64,000 bases of DNA from Prosapia bicincta (GCA_036971475.1 JBAIZL010000001.1:286588425-286652424); one strand, 5' to 3'. Counted from the stretch's first letter, positions 11,861 through 24,296 are shown. Numbers and translations: made by a program. The notes: generated from the sequence alone by a model not told the origin.

Positions 11861-12789
11861 GTACAAATACAAAGTGTAAATAATAACTTGTAATAAATTA
11901 CTAAAAGTGTAAATAATATAAAGAGAAGGCCTAAGAGGGCGATGGTTTTGTCACTGTAATCCGTTTGTTTAAATGTCTGTTTATTTTTAATTTACTAAAC
12001 AATAAACATAGCTTAATCACGATATTAATATCTGATCATGATAGAGGGTACTTGAATCTATTATTGGCCTATTCCGTAATTACGTTTCTCATAGAATTGC
12101 CTTTTATTTTTAAACTGTGATGAAATGAAATATTACGAGCTTATTGGCAATATTAAACTAAAAATATTGAGAAGAACACCAATACCATAAAAATCTAAAT
12201 AAAAATAGTCCTTAGAGGGTTTAATATGGTAAACTTTTGTGTTGGTTATTTTTCAGTAGTTTTTATGGTTTTATGATTTTTGTGATAAGTTTCATTTTAA
12301 AAGTTGATTGGGAAAATAAAAAGGTATTGTAAACAAAATCTGTTAAACTGATTTCTACAAACGATTTTATTGAAGTTCCTCGTTGTAATCATCTTCAGTT
12401 CACTGATTAAACTATGATTAATTAATAGTAACTAAGTGAATATTTAAGAGGTTACTTGCAAACGCGTTTCGATTTTTTTGACTTGTGGATTGAGGTTTGC
12501 GTCTCGCGAGAACTGTAGCTCTTGTAAAGTCTGCCCAGAACCAGCGGAAGACAAATATTGGTCTAGATTAAATTGTGGACGATGAGGCGCATCAACGTCT
12601 GTTCCGATTGAGCAAAGTCAACTTGTTACAAAGTTTGGTTAGGTTAGTCAAGTTTAATTGATTTTAGGCCAGAGTTAACGCCACAACTTTACCCAGTTCG
12701 TGATTTTCTGCTGTTTTGTGAAATTGTCTGATTTACGACTCCATGATTGTCAAATTTATTCAGATTGTAATTTATATTACCCATGGTAG
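11861..12789. other. AT-rich spacer with Penelope-like fragments
   Basis: A block at about 12165-12200 resembles the flank of the 11.4 kb unit. At 12370-12405 a minus-strand CTGAAGATGATTAC resembles the core of the hammerhead-like motif but lacks the rest. No gene seen. Confidence 0.4.

Positions 12790-12875
<86 letters not shown>
12790..12875. repeat. (TA)n microsatellite
   Basis: Nearly pure TA with one TATG interruption near 12860. Confidence 0.98.
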
Positions 12876-12929
12876 GAAATAATTAATAAAAAATATAATG
12901 TATATGTAATGTAATGTTTTAACATAATG

Positions 12930-13112
12930 TATATACTTTTCAAAGCTTTTGGTAGAATGTTAGCATCTTCAGGAAAAACAATGATATAATATGATTAATC
13001 ATTTTTTTTCTAAAGAGGCTAATACTTATTTTATTAGCGAAAAGCTTTGAAAAAAATATTAATTAAAACTATTCTTGTTTTTGAAATATTTTTATTCATT
13101 AACTGTATTACC
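12930..13112. mobile_element. paired hammerhead-like unit between two microsatellites
   Basis: A minus-strand motif at about 12940-12972 (CTGAAGATGCTAAC in reverse) and a plus-strand motif at 13002-13056 face outward. Each ends in an AAAGCTTT palindrome followed by A-rich sequence. The distal sequence ACTATTCTTGTTTTTGAAAT (from 13068) recurs at 15536, 56070 and, inverted, at 15360 and 56005. The unit is bounded by TA arrays on both sides. I infer the inverted-end structure of a Penelope-like or related element. Confidence 0.5.
13002..13056 (+). ncRNA. hammerhead-ribozyme-like motif
   Basis: Order: eight U (13002-13009); core CUAAAGA (13010-13016); G (13017); stem II GCUAAUA/UAUUAGC, perfect 7 bp (13018-13024 and 13032-13038) with loop CUUAUUU; GAA (13039-13041); palindrome AAGCUU (13042-13047); U (13048); then GAAAAAAA (13049-13056), which pairs with the U run by one G-U and seven A-U pairs. 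The core differs from CUGANGA at one base. Same layout as the 11.5 and 15.5 kb copies. Confidence 0.45.
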
Positions 13113-13335
<223 letters not shown>

Positions 13336-13994
13336 TGTAGGTTTAGGTGTAAGGTTAAATGTGTCATAATTTAAGATCATCAATGTTGGATTTCCATAAA
13401 TAAATCACGTTGAAGTTAAAACCCTTCAAACAGGAAATGTAATTTTTAAAGTATCCAATCCAGTTATAACAAAGGAAGTTTTTTTCATTAATACTGAAAT
13501 CGCTTATTTTTCAGCATGACTGTACTTAGAGCAAAATAAAAAAGTTATGGATAAAACTTTGCACAGGAAAAGTAAAAAGTAAAAGCTCGCCTCCTTTGTC
13601 TCTTGGGAGGATGTCTGTACGCTTCGTAAATTCGTTTCTGAAACTCTTTGTAAAAATAAAGATTTGTGTTATATAACCACCTAAATATTTTCTCTCATGG
13701 TTTTCTTTACTGCAAACCGAAAAATGTTTCTAAAGCTAAGATCCAGAAAGCTCAGATCGATTTTTATTTTTATAGTCGTCGTTTTTCGTTAGGCTTTGTC
13801 TAAGTAAGCTCGATCCTGTTATACTATGTGAAGCTAAGGCTAGATTAGCAAAAATTTAGCGCAAAGCATTAAAACAGCGGACTTGGAAATGGCGAGTTCT
13901 AGATAGAAGTACAGTTTCAGAATCCAATATGTCACCCAAATTCCAGGCAGCAGTTGATTTACCATCAAGTGGTTTAAAAAAGAAGCTAAATCGG
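13336..13994. other. AT-rich spacer
   Basis: No gene or repeat recognised. The right edge probably contains the diverged flank of the mariner relic. Confidence 0.5.
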
Positions 13995-14460
13995 TTAGAC
14001 TAGAGTATAAACATGTTCTATATGACCCCCGTACAATTTAAGGTAATACTCGTACCGTTTTGGAACGTTCATCATTTTGGTGAAGAGGTGTTTCATGCTC
14101 GTTATATATATGTTTATTCTTCTTGTAGCTGGACGATGGTGGTTGGTGGATCATCACGCAAAATCTTCTCCTTCATCATTCCCCAGACGTAGGCTTTAGG
14201 TGATGAAGGATCGTGGGAGTGGGCTGGATAAAGAGGGTTTGTTTTAAGGGAGATGAAGTGGTTACCAAAAGTTTCTTCAAGGAATGCAATGTTATTTAAG
14301 GCAGTGTGGCAGGTTGAGCCATCTTGCTGGAACCATTGTGAACGAAAAGGCTGCTTTCGGGCACAACAAAATTTCCTTAGGTCTTCTATAAAATAGACCA
14401 AGAATGACCCTATATCGGTCATTCTACTTCAGCCTGTTCAGTTTCTGTACTGTTTATTTT
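13995..14460 (-). pseudogene. Tc1/mariner-superfamily transposase relic
   Basis: The frame at 14114-14422 encodes 102 residues. Residues 30-41 read W-F-Q-Q-D-G-S-T-C-H-T-A, the conserved block around the second catalytic Asp of DDD/DDE Tc1/mariner-type transposases (cut-and-paste enzymes that act in the nucleus). About 41 residues later the family usually has a third acidic residue before F-x-L/V-W-G; here the block reads S-S-P-K-A-Y-V-W-G, so the acid is replaced by Lys76. A stop at 14111 ends this frame. The family's C-terminal G-G-H-I-E-H motif then appears in another frame (13995-14075), showing a frameshift. The N-terminal half and terminal repeats were not found. The 41-residue spacing would suit a DD41D-type element, which is inference. 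Confidence 0.85.
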
Positions 14461-15344
14461 GGCGCATATGGTAATGTCTAATACAGTTTATTCTTTCCGC
14501 GGTTTTTTAACACTACAACGGTTTGCTGCACTGTTATAAGCCTATATAAGTATTTGGTTGGTTTGGATTGGAAGAATAATAAAGACAAATCATAAAAATA
14601 AAATACAAAAGTAGAAATAAATAGAATAATAGGTTCATATATAGGTGTATTTCGTAATTTTAATTATTGTTAATTAATGAGAACTTTTGTTGGCTTTACA
14701 CATAACTCAAAATGTTTTTAGACTTTATAAGAATTAACTAATAAGTATTATTGGCCAGAAAAATCAAAGGCAGAACCCACATTGTGGTATCAAAACTACA
14801 GTTGAGTTATGAGATAAAATTAAAATTGCAGGTAATCATATATTTTGGCAGAGTTCAAAGTTATACAGGTTGACTGCGTTTACATATCTTGGTTGGGAAA
14901 TTATGTTTTTACTACCCCCTGAGTCGCGCATTTCCGTATAAAGTCTTACTTGTTTTAAACAATATCATTTATTTACATTTAATAAGAGCGAAATTTGGTG
15001 TTAAAGAAGAAACGAAAGCATTCATGTCCATAAACGCTAAAACTTATGTACAAAAAATATAGAGGTACCATCTATTTTTTACTTAACTAATTTGCGAAGT
15101 GATAATTTATTTTTGGGAAAAAAATTTATAAACTATTACTAAGAATAGCAAATAAATTTTTTATAATACAGGTTTTATAACTACTATTTATTACTATATT
15201 CATGTCTATATATTTATTTAGCAACACTGTTTACTTGTGTTTACATATCACTTCATTTTAGTGTACTTAAACAAGAATCTTACTTGGTTTATTTACAGTG
15301 CTCTTATTAGTATAAAAGTCGACTCCCAAATATACCTATGACAT
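14461..15344. other. AT-rich spacer
   Basis: The part next to 14460 may hold a diverged N-terminal part of the mariner relic. Nothing else is recognised. Confidence 0.45.
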
Positions 15345-15572
15345 ACATATATATGAATAGAATATTTCAAATACAAGAATAGTTTTAATTAATATTTTAT
15401 TCAAAGCTTTATACCAATACAATTAGTAGGCTATTAACATCTTCATGGAAGAAAATGTGTTATGTCATTGTTTTTCCAGTAGATGCTAATACTTATTTTA
15501 TTGGCGAAAAGCTTTGAAGAATACATAAATTAAAACAATTCTTGTATTCGAAATATTCTTATTCATAAACTA

Positions 15573-15575
<3 letters not shown>
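15345..15575. mobile_element. inverted-end unit with hammerhead-like motifs
   Basis: The left end (15352-15412) contains AATATTTCAAATACAAGAAT and the right end (15530-15572) the complementary ATTCTTGTATTCGAAATATT, giving terminal inverted repeats of about 50 bp, each followed inward by an AAAGCTTT palindrome. The plus-strand motif at 15471-15521 is well paired; the minus-strand motif at about 15408-15450 is weaker, with GUUAAUA/UAUUGGU as stem II. The end sequence matches the 13.07 and 56.0 kb units. A TA array follows directly. Confidence 0.65.
15471..15521 (+). ncRNA. hammerhead-ribozyme-like motif
   Basis: UUUUUC (15471-15476) pairs with GAAGAA (15516-15521) as stem I with one G-U. Core CAGUAGA (15477-15483) has drifted from CUGAUGA. 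U (15484), stem II GCUAAUA/UAUUGGC (15485-15491 and 15499-15505, loop CUUAUUU), GAA (15506-15508), palindrome AAGCUU (15509-15514), U (15515). Stems are kept although the core has decayed, so it is probably inactive. Confidence 0.45.
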
Positions 15576-15641
<66 letters not shown>

Positions 15642-15651
15642 AGAAAGAGAG
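15576..15651. repeat. (TA)n microsatellite with short GA tail
   Basis: TA to about 15639, then AGAGAAAGAGAGAGG. Confidence 0.97.
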
Positions 15652-15729
15652 AGGCTTAAAATATTTACAAGCAATAACAAATTAATTCTATAGCTTCTGT
15701 TTAATGCAGTTGGTACTTTTATATATTTT

Positions 15730-16195
<466 letters not shown>

Positions 16196-16316
16196 ACCAT
16201 AGATATTCCTAACGGTAGGTTTATAATCTATAGTTTGATATATTTATTAAAATCTAATTTCAGTAAATTAAATTCTAACCAAATACTATATATACATACA
16301 TATATATATATATATA

Positions 16317-17156
16317 TGGGTAGATGGTATCTGAATGGGAGCAAGTAAGGTTCTACAGAAAACAATAAAACTGTACGACCCTTTCACAGGTAATAAAACA
16401 CTACTGTCAACTTTTGTGTAATGAATCGTTAGCCCCATCGAGGTACTTTCTAGGTAGATACACGTAACTTCTTGAATCCTAATGATCGTAGCATACACAC
16501 TCAGGGAATTGAATCAAACTGAGCTAAAATAAAAAGAGACATGAGGCGGCGAATCGGTAAAATATCTTCTCCTAATATAGAGACTTACCTCACAGAATGC
16601 ACTTGGAGAAGTCTTCATCCAACAACTGAGGAGTTATTTATCGATACCATAAATGCAGTCAACAATTTTTATCCCACGTAGGCCTAATATGTAAATAAAA
16701 ACATTTTGAAAAAAAACAAAAAACAAACCAAAATTCAATCTCCAATAGGAAAATGTAAAAAAAATATAGAAGTATAAAACGACAAAAAAAATCTTCAAGA
16801 GGACAAGGCCCTATTGGCCGCTAATTTCATGAATTGATTGGACAGTTTTATAATAGATGTCAACCAATTTATGTTTTTTGCGGCCCTGACCAGAAACAAC
16901 ACTGATTATTTGAGTAAGTTTAGTAGATATATAAACGTTAGTTTTTAATGTAAGCTATTTATTAATGTTTAATTTCTGTAGTCTAACTAAGAATTTTGTA
17001 TATGCGACTAAAACCATTTGACCGGAAGCTAACGCTTAGCTATTGTTGACTGATGACAAGGGTTGACAGGGTGGTGTCGTAAACTCAACTGGTGTCATAA
17101 AAGGTAATTGTTCCACTCACAACCTTCCTTGCCCCCATCCAGATACCGTCTACCCA
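16317..17156. mobile_element. non-autonomous DNA transposon, 840 bp, 28-bp terminal repeats, TA flanks
   Basis: The left end TGGGTAGATGGTATCTGAAT (16317) and the right end finishing ATACCGTCTACCCA (17156) form inverted repeats of about 28 bp with four mismatches (AT/GC changes). The flanking dinucleotide is TA on both sides, although it sits in a TA-rich tract, so the target duplication is ambiguous. The interior has no transposase-like frame. TA targets and this size suit a Tc1/mariner-type MITE; the superfamily is inference. Confidence 0.8.
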
Positions 17157-17640
17157 TATATATATATACCTATATATATAGTATATTAATTCGGATGTGT
17201 ATATAAGTATACTATTATTATACGTACACCGTTATTAATATTTGAATATTTTAAAGCTAACATTCAAGAATCGTATATTTGTCAAACATATAAAGCTTGT
17301 TCGTCGAATTCCTTTAAATTTCTAATGGTAACTAATGGCCCTAATGGCAGGATTACATATTGAAAATGTCAGTCATACATAAACATATACAGTAATTTTT
17401 ACACATGTTGAAAATTTTGGCGTAATAGGATTAGTGTTTCAAGGATTACAACGGACAGACAAAATCCTGTTCTAGTTCAAACGCTTTGATATTAACAAAC
17501 GCCGCTAACAAACAAAACGACATGAATGGAACCGCACGCAGACCTGTGGTTTAATGCAGGATTTTAATGAACACTGGAAATTAACATGAGGCATTGGAAA
17601 ACACGTACACCGCTCCCAAACGGAACCAGCCGGTAACAGC
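17157..17640. other. AT-rich spacer
   Basis: No gene or repeat recognised. Confidence 0.5.
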
Positions 17641-18826
17641 TTTACATGTTCGATATTACTGGGAAACTATCTGTAATAGGGAAACTCTCTGTAACAGGGA
17701 GTCTCTCTGTAACGGGGGGGACTCTCTGTATAGTGGAGACTCTCTGTAACAGGGGGACTCTCTGTAACAGATAGACTCTGTGTAACAGGGAGATTCTCTG
17801 TAACGTGGGGACTCTCTGTATCGTGGAGACTCTCTGTAACAGGGGGACTCTCTGTAACAGATAGACTCTCTGTAACAGGGAGTCTCTCTGTAACGTGGGG
17901 ACTCTCTGTATCGTGGAGACTCTCTGTAACAGGGGGACTCTCTGTAACAGATAGACTCTCTGTAACAGGGAGATTCTCTGTAACAGGTAAACTAACTGTA
18001 ACATTGACACTCTCAGTAACTCTCTGTGTAACAGGGGGATACACTGTAACGTGAGGACTCTCTGTAACAGGGGGACTCTCTGTAACAGGGTGACTCTTCG
18101 TAACTGGTAAACTCACTGTAACATTGTCACTCTCTGTAACAGGGGGACTCTCTGTAACAGGGGGACTCTCTATAACAGGGGGACCCTCTGTAACAGGGAG
18201 ACTCTCCGTAACTGGTAAACTCACTGTAACACTGTCACTCTCTGTAACAGGGGGACTCTCTATAACAGGGGGACTCTCTGTAACAGGGAGACTCTCCGTA
18301 ACTGGTAAACTCACTGTAACATTGTCACTCTCTATAACAGTGGGACTCTCTGTAACAGGGGGACTCTCTGTAACAGGGGGCCTCTCTGTAACAGGGATAC
18401 TCTGTAACAGGGAGACATTCTTTAACAGATAGACTCTCTGTAACAAGGGACTGTCTGTAAAAGGGGGCCTCTCCGTAACAGGGAAACACTCTGTAACAGG
18501 GGGAGTCTCTGTAACTGGGCGACTCTCCGTAACTGGGACACTATGTGTAACAAGGAGAATCTCTGTAACAGGGACACTATGTGGAAAAAGGAGACTCTCT
18601 GTAACAGACACACTATGTGTAACAAGGAGTCTCTCTGTAACAGGGACACTATGTGTAATAAGGAGACTCTCTGTAACAGGGGGCCTCTCTGTAACAGGGA
18701 AACACTCTGTAACAAGGGGAGTCTCTGTAACAGGGAGAATCTCCGTAACTGGGAGACTCCGTAACTGGGAGACTCTCCGTAACAGGGACACTATGTGTAA
18801 CAAGGAGATTCTCTGTAACATAGAGT
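17641..18826 (-). repeat. 18-bp minisatellite with 90- and 108-bp higher-order units
   Basis: The basic unit is GGGGGACTCTCTGTAACA (18 bp), about 65 copies. TGGAGACTCTCTG recurs at 17734, 17824 and 17914 (90 bp, five monomers). ACTGGTAAAC recurs at 18103, 18211 and 18301 (108 and 90 bp). In the right third an ACACTATGTGTAAC variant alternates with the standard unit. On the minus strand one frame stays open for 407 codons (17667-18890) as hexapeptide repeats P-V-T-E-S-L/P. The period of 18 explains this; no promoter, signal peptide or unique domain was identified. Confidence 0.97.
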
Positions 18827-19007
18827 TTTGATTTATGTGACAAATATGGTGTTTAATTGTCGTAAAATTAAAGTATTGTGTTTCAGACAATAATAATTAT
18901 AAACTTTAAAATTTTAACTGTTTGTTTTTTGTTTCAATTAATAATTGATTTCAGGCGTAAAACATGGCTGAAGTGATACGTTTAGAGAAAATTATTATAG
19001 AAACACT

Positions 19008-19290
19008 AGCTGTACCCTGCTGCACTTTGCAACCACGTTGTAGTTGCATACCACATTGTAGTTGCATACCACATTGTACCACATTGTAGTTGCAGACCAC
19101 ATTGTACTTGCATACCACATTGTAGTTGCATACCACATTGTACTACATTGTACCACATTGTAGTTGCAGACCACATTGTACCACATTGTACTTGCATACC
19201 ACATTGTACTTGCATACCACATTGTACCACATTGTATTTGCATACTACATTGTAGTTGCATACCACATTGTACCACATTGTAGTTGCATA
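19008..19290 (-). repeat. 18-bp minisatellite seeded at a transposon-like end
   Basis: TACCACATTG plus TAGTTGCA units of 18 bp, with 10-bp partial copies (ACCACATTGT), repeat from about 19028 to 19290. The first bases, ACTAGCTGTACCCTGCTGCA (19008), resemble a terminus often seen in insect interspersed repeats, so the array may have expanded from an inserted element. Confidence 0.93.
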
Positions 19291-19384
19291 GTTGAGAAAT
19301 GAGGGATAAAACAAAGCATACATTTTATAAAGGTAGAATGTTGCAATACTTCAGAGGCCTAAGCTCTGTACATTTTTAATCTAA

Positions 19385-19818
19385 CTGCTGCTAGAATCAA
19401 GCTGATCAAGCGCCCTAGTTCCTCTTTGTGCATACAACAAGAAGTGCCCCATCCGTCATTTATCATTTGCATTACTGGATCATAAAGGTCTTTATGTACA
19501 TGGGTTAGTTAATGGATGCTAGATTGGACACATGACTGGAGATCACCGGTGTTGTAACTCTATTTACGGCGCAAATCCACATCAAATGAAGTAGTCGCAG
19601 CTCGGGTAGGTGCTGGCATTCCCATATAACCTCTATTTAGGATTTGGCGAAAGGCGCAGCAGAATCACGACATGATCACACAAAAAGTTGCTAGATTAAG
19701 GTTAATATTTAATTCAGATTGTATAATAATAAACCGTGTAATTGGGAACAAGTAATGCTTCACATGCACTAAGGTGTTGTCAGCTAGTATTGGGGAGTGT
19801 TCCCCTCGCTTGCGGCTG
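19385..19818 (-). repeat. dispersed repeat family X, copy 1
   Basis: In reverse complement this matches 34795-35440 and 47750-48410 through GCCGCAAGCGAGG, GGTGATCTCCAGTCATGTGT, GCAAATGATAAATGACGGA and a GATTGATTCTAGCA-like block. Internal parts are deleted or diverged. No long frame is shared, so it may be a non-autonomous or strongly decayed element. Confidence 0.75.
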
Positions 19819-19829
19819 AAAATCTTCGC

Positions 19830-20860
19830 TTAGTATGTTACTAGTGAGAAAAATAGAAAGAACCATCTATGAAGCGGGTTTTATGGTGTCAAAATTTGAC
19901 CCCAATCGCTGCACGTTTTGAGTTTTTAAAGCGTACACATACCAACATAACATTTGTATACGTAACGATTAAATAGCTAATTTGATCTGAAAAAATCAAG
20001 TTGGTTGACATACCGACAACCGGTACCTCGGCTTCAATGTTCAGTCTTTCGTTATCGTTGATTTAAGGTACATTTCACATTTGGTAACACGGATTATCCG
20101 GTCTACATGGAAATTTCAAAACAAAATCATGGATGTAAAAACTCTTCAGAAAAATTTAGAAAACAATCAAATTTAGTGCTGATACTCCAAAAATTCACTT
20201 TTTGGGGTAACACTTTACTGGTTCACCCATTTAACACAAAGCAAGGAGTCTTTATAAAACAAAGCACTACTTTATAAAAACATTTCAAAATGACTACAAA
20301 AAAATTAGGTTCTTCTGATTTATTTATAAAAAAAAAAAAATAATAAGTAAAGATTGCTAACTTAACATGACTTAGAGGCTCTCCATCTTTGTGTAGGTGA
20401 TTTAACCGCCGCACGGAGCAAAGAGGCTATGTATTACTCCAAGCATGAAGTACAGGTATTTACCTCATACATATAAATATAATTTGTTAAAAAAAATTTA
20501 TTTGTACCTGATAGGTTGTAATGTCTTTTTATAATATAATTTTTTTTTATAATGTAACGAATTTAAAAATTATATAAGTGCTAGACAATGAGGTTGAACT
20601 CAAATGTTTTTTTAAATTTTAAATTATTGGAATATCAGCGTTTTATTACTTGTTTTATTACTTGTTTATTACTATGTTTCATTACTTCTTTTTGTATTGC
20701 GGAGTATATCCTACACCACCAGAGTTTTTCCAATATGGCGAATTCTGGGTGTTTGTTAATTAGGAGTATTTTTTTTACATTACAATTGGATATAAATAAA
20801 AGGTTTACAATCGCAGCAATAAAAAGTAAATGATTTGCGAGTCAAGTATATATTTTATAA
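19830..20860. other. AT-rich spacer
   Basis: No gene seen. Poly-A and poly-T tracts occur near 20330 and 20540. Confidence 0.5.
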
Positions 20861-21125
20861 CGGTCACGTTTCAGATATGGATTTGTTTCCATCATCAGGC
20901 CTTGTTATTTTTTCATTGTAGATCGACACAATGTTTCTTGTTATTGCAGCAACTGTGTCCATATACTTGTAATGTATTAGACAAAATTCTAGTTACGCAC
21001 CTTGATAGTCAGACGTGTTTCCTATATAAGGACGATGTTTCTGCAATAATAGGAAGAACTATTATGATTTACAAGGAAAATATAGGAAGGCCTGATGATG
21101 GAAATAAACCAATTTCCGAAACGTC
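20861..21125. mobile_element. outward-facing pair of hammerhead-like motifs
   Basis: At the left end, minus strand, GGCCTGATGATGGAAA...GAAACGTGACC (20900-20861) and at the right end, plus strand, GGCCTGATGATGGAAA...GAAACGTCCC (21090-21127) share their first 16 bases, separated by about 190 bp. AT-rich TATA tracts flank both sides. This mirrors the units at 11.5, 13.0, 15.4 and 31.3 kb. Confidence 0.55.
21092..21125 (+). ncRNA. hammerhead-ribozyme-like motif with intact core
   Basis: Core CUGAUGA is perfect (21092-21098), followed by an extra U, a perfect 6-bp stem II GGAAAU/AUUUCC (21100-21105 and 21112-21117, loop AAACCA), GAA (21118-21120), palindrome ACGU (21121-21124) and C at the expected cleavage base (21125). 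Stem I is weak: only AGG upstream (21083-21085) against CCU downstream is evident. Confidence 0.45.
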
Positions 21126-21330
21126 CCTAATGATATAAAATATATATACTAGCAAATCAACCGCTTTTTTCATGCAACATATTAAGACTAGGCCTATATT
21201 CAATTCCCATAGGAACGTGCTTATTATTGTAACATACGTTCATGCAACTGTGTTCCCTTTACAACAATCATCCATATGGAATTTGCCTTAGGCGAAGTAT
21301 TACCTCAGTAAACAAAACTATTTGGGAGGT

Positions 21331-21970
21331 CCGTGGCGCACCCAAGCGAGGGGCCAAAGGGACCCGGCCTCCCCCCCCTTAGCATGAGAAAAAATTAAAA
21401 TTTATAAATAAATTTAAAATGATAAGAAACATATTATATGTTTAACAGAAATTTAGGTGTAGGGTAATAAGAACCACAATAGAAAATAACATTTAGCATA
21501 TTTGTAAATTGAATTCTTTGAGTCAATATTTCCTCTAGTGAACGGACTCTAATAGCCTATATTTATTCTAAACGCGCCATCCTCCGTTGGATATAATACA
21601 TGAGTTTATTACTTTTATTTGTGTCTGAAGTATCCTGTTTTAAGAGCCTTATAAAGTAGCATTAAAATGTTAGCAATTTTTCCATGTATCATTAATTTTA
21701 AAAAATCCTAACATTTCGCTTTGCGGTAAAATACGCCGTTTTTAAGTTTCCCCCTTAAGAAATAACAAAATAACCATTGAAGTTACTTCACAATTGATAA
21801 TACACAGATTTAATCTCAATTTGAGTCTTTTTTATGTTGCTCATGCTTAAAACATAAGTTTTAGAGTGGTAAAATTTCAATATTGTCTACGGGGGTGAAC
21901 AAACCGAACCCCCCCCCGGCCCTGTTGTAGTTCTGGCCCCCCTCTTGACAAAATTCTGGGTGCGCCCCTA
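21331..21970. mobile_element. hAT-like non-autonomous transposon, 640 bp
   Basis: An 8-bp target duplication TGGGAGGT flanks the element (21323-21330 and 21971-21978). The left end CCGTGGCGCACCCA and the right end TGGGTGCGCCCCTA are imperfect terminal inverted repeats (11 of 14 positions agree). Inside both ends are G/C-rich runs (GGGGCCAAAGGGACC and CCCCCCCCGGCCC). Eight-base target duplications and ends of this type are characteristic of the hAT superfamily. The interior is AT-rich and encodes nothing, so mobilisation would need a transposase from elsewhere. Confidence 0.85.
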
Positions 21971-21978
21971 TGGGAGGT

Positions 21979-23220
21979 TAACGTTATGTCAGCATTGTCT
22001 CTACTGGAAGACTAGACGCAGAATAGCAGAGATGCCAAGGTCTGGCATTGGATAAAGTAAAGTAAGGTAATATGTTACTGATTCTATGGTCATTGCAGAA
22101 CCAGTGGGTGTTTTAATTGGGAGATCAGGCGTACCGACAATAACATCTTCAAACTTACGACTCTTAGAACTACAAACTTCTGAATTACTCTTGGTTTGTA
22201 GGACCACAACAAAATATTCCAAAACTTTAAAACTTTTAAAAACGCAAAGTTAAAGTTGTTACAATTTCTTGTATTTATTTTCGTTTGGTTTTAAGTCTCA
22301 AGTAATAATTGTTTAAGGATCGCTTGGAATTTATTGTACAACAAAAATATTTCTAATCCACTACATTTGTGTCTGCATCACTCATATAATCGCCGACAGA
22401 TAAGAGTGGCAGGGCGTGGTTTGTGGGAGGAAGGGCAGAAGTCATTAGGATTCAAGACGAGTTGTAGAGTCTGACAGCTGAAAAATGGAGATGAAAAAAG
22501 AAGTGGAAAGGCGAAGAATGCACTGCAAAACAATGGATAAAAAGAAAGCGGTGCATTATTAAGAAATATTTTCGCCGGAAATACGTAAGCGCTCAAGTGA
22601 ATTGGCCGTACTTTATAGACTCACTGGTTCATTAGTAAAGCCGTCACGGGAATTTACTGCGATATATTTGTAAAACGTGTTTTAATGTTACGTATGAGCT
22701 GTATCGTTTTTAGCGGGATATTGTTTTAAACTTTACACGTAGATTTTCATGTAGTACTCATGTTTTTACTTCGGTTCCCGATTCTCTGAATCAATATTTG
22801 ACCTGATATTTCTATAGCCGTATATTTTGTGTCCGTAGAGTTTTTAATTTCATTAACTCATCTAATATAGTGTCAGAATTATTTAAGAATTTTTCAATTC
22901 CTTCTATTAGGTCACAATCTCTATATATGATGCTCACATTTTCAATCGCTGATAAAATAACTTTTTATTTATCCATTCAAGTTCAAATACATTTGTTTCA
23001 AATATTTATTCATTGATTAAATTGAAAAAGCTAAAGTTTTTATGTAGGATTTTACCCGAACGACTACATGTTTGAAATGCAGCACACAACGTGAAAAAGA
23101 CGTCAATTTTTTTAAATTAAAAAATAATTAATAAATATTTGAAAAAACCATATTAGCATTTACTGCCATTTCCTACAAGTTTAAATATGTATTTGAAAAT
23201 GAGTGGAAGAAACTTTCAAC

Positions 23221-23221
<1 letters not shown>
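21979..23221. other. AT-rich spacer
   Basis: Short frames on the minus strand at 22001-22222 and 22378-22596 have no family features. No gene supported. Confidence 0.5.
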
Positions 23222-23509
<288 letters not shown>

Positions 23510-23840
23510 ACTATATAGTATGCACTAGGAATGGTTTAATTGTTTATTTAATAAAAATTAACTAAAATAAAATTTACTTTGTAGACCTTAGTATGAATTT
23601 AATTTTTATCATATTACTTGTTAAATACTAACTAATTGAATATAAATTTGCAACTGTACTTTGGTATTAACTATAGAACATATTAATATAGCGCATGGGT
23701 TACACGCTGATAGTTTCATCTGAATTTCACAATTACCCTAGCAGGTAATGTCATTTGAATCTTTCCCTGACAGGATGTGGAAGGTAATCGATTTATCGAA
23801 GCTTTATCGAAGTTCTAGTAATTAAAGCGTTGGCAGAGAT

Positions 23841-23870
23841 TCTATCTCTTTCTCTCTCTTACTCTATCTA

Positions 23871-23949
<79 letters not shown>
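23841..23949. repeat. (TCTC)/(TCTA)/(TA)n microsatellite
   Basis: TCTCTTTCTCTC, then TCTA units, then TA to about 23949. Confidence 0.97.
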
Positions 23950-23951
<2 letters not shown>

Positions 23952-24296
23952 TTCCCCCGGAAAGATAATTATTTGTTCAAAATTGAATCAACTAACACTA
24001 CCTAATTAATGGTTTAAAATTATATTCGAAAACATTCATTCGAATCAACGTGATTTTGTTTTTATAAATATTTTAATAAGTCTTTGGCAATACTAAATGT
24101 TATTCCTCACTACTAAAGTTTCGGTACAAGGTACGTTTCATTTTTATTTTCACATCTCTTTTCCCACATAACGCTAACGCATTACGAAAATTTTCAGTTA
24201 TATTTGAACAAATTTACACTGTTTAGAATTAAAAATGAACGAGTTCGTTGTCGGAAAATAGTCAGTTATTATATTTACAAATGTAATAATTTAATT
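23950..24296. other. AT-rich spacer
   Basis: Nothing recognised. Confidence 0.5.
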
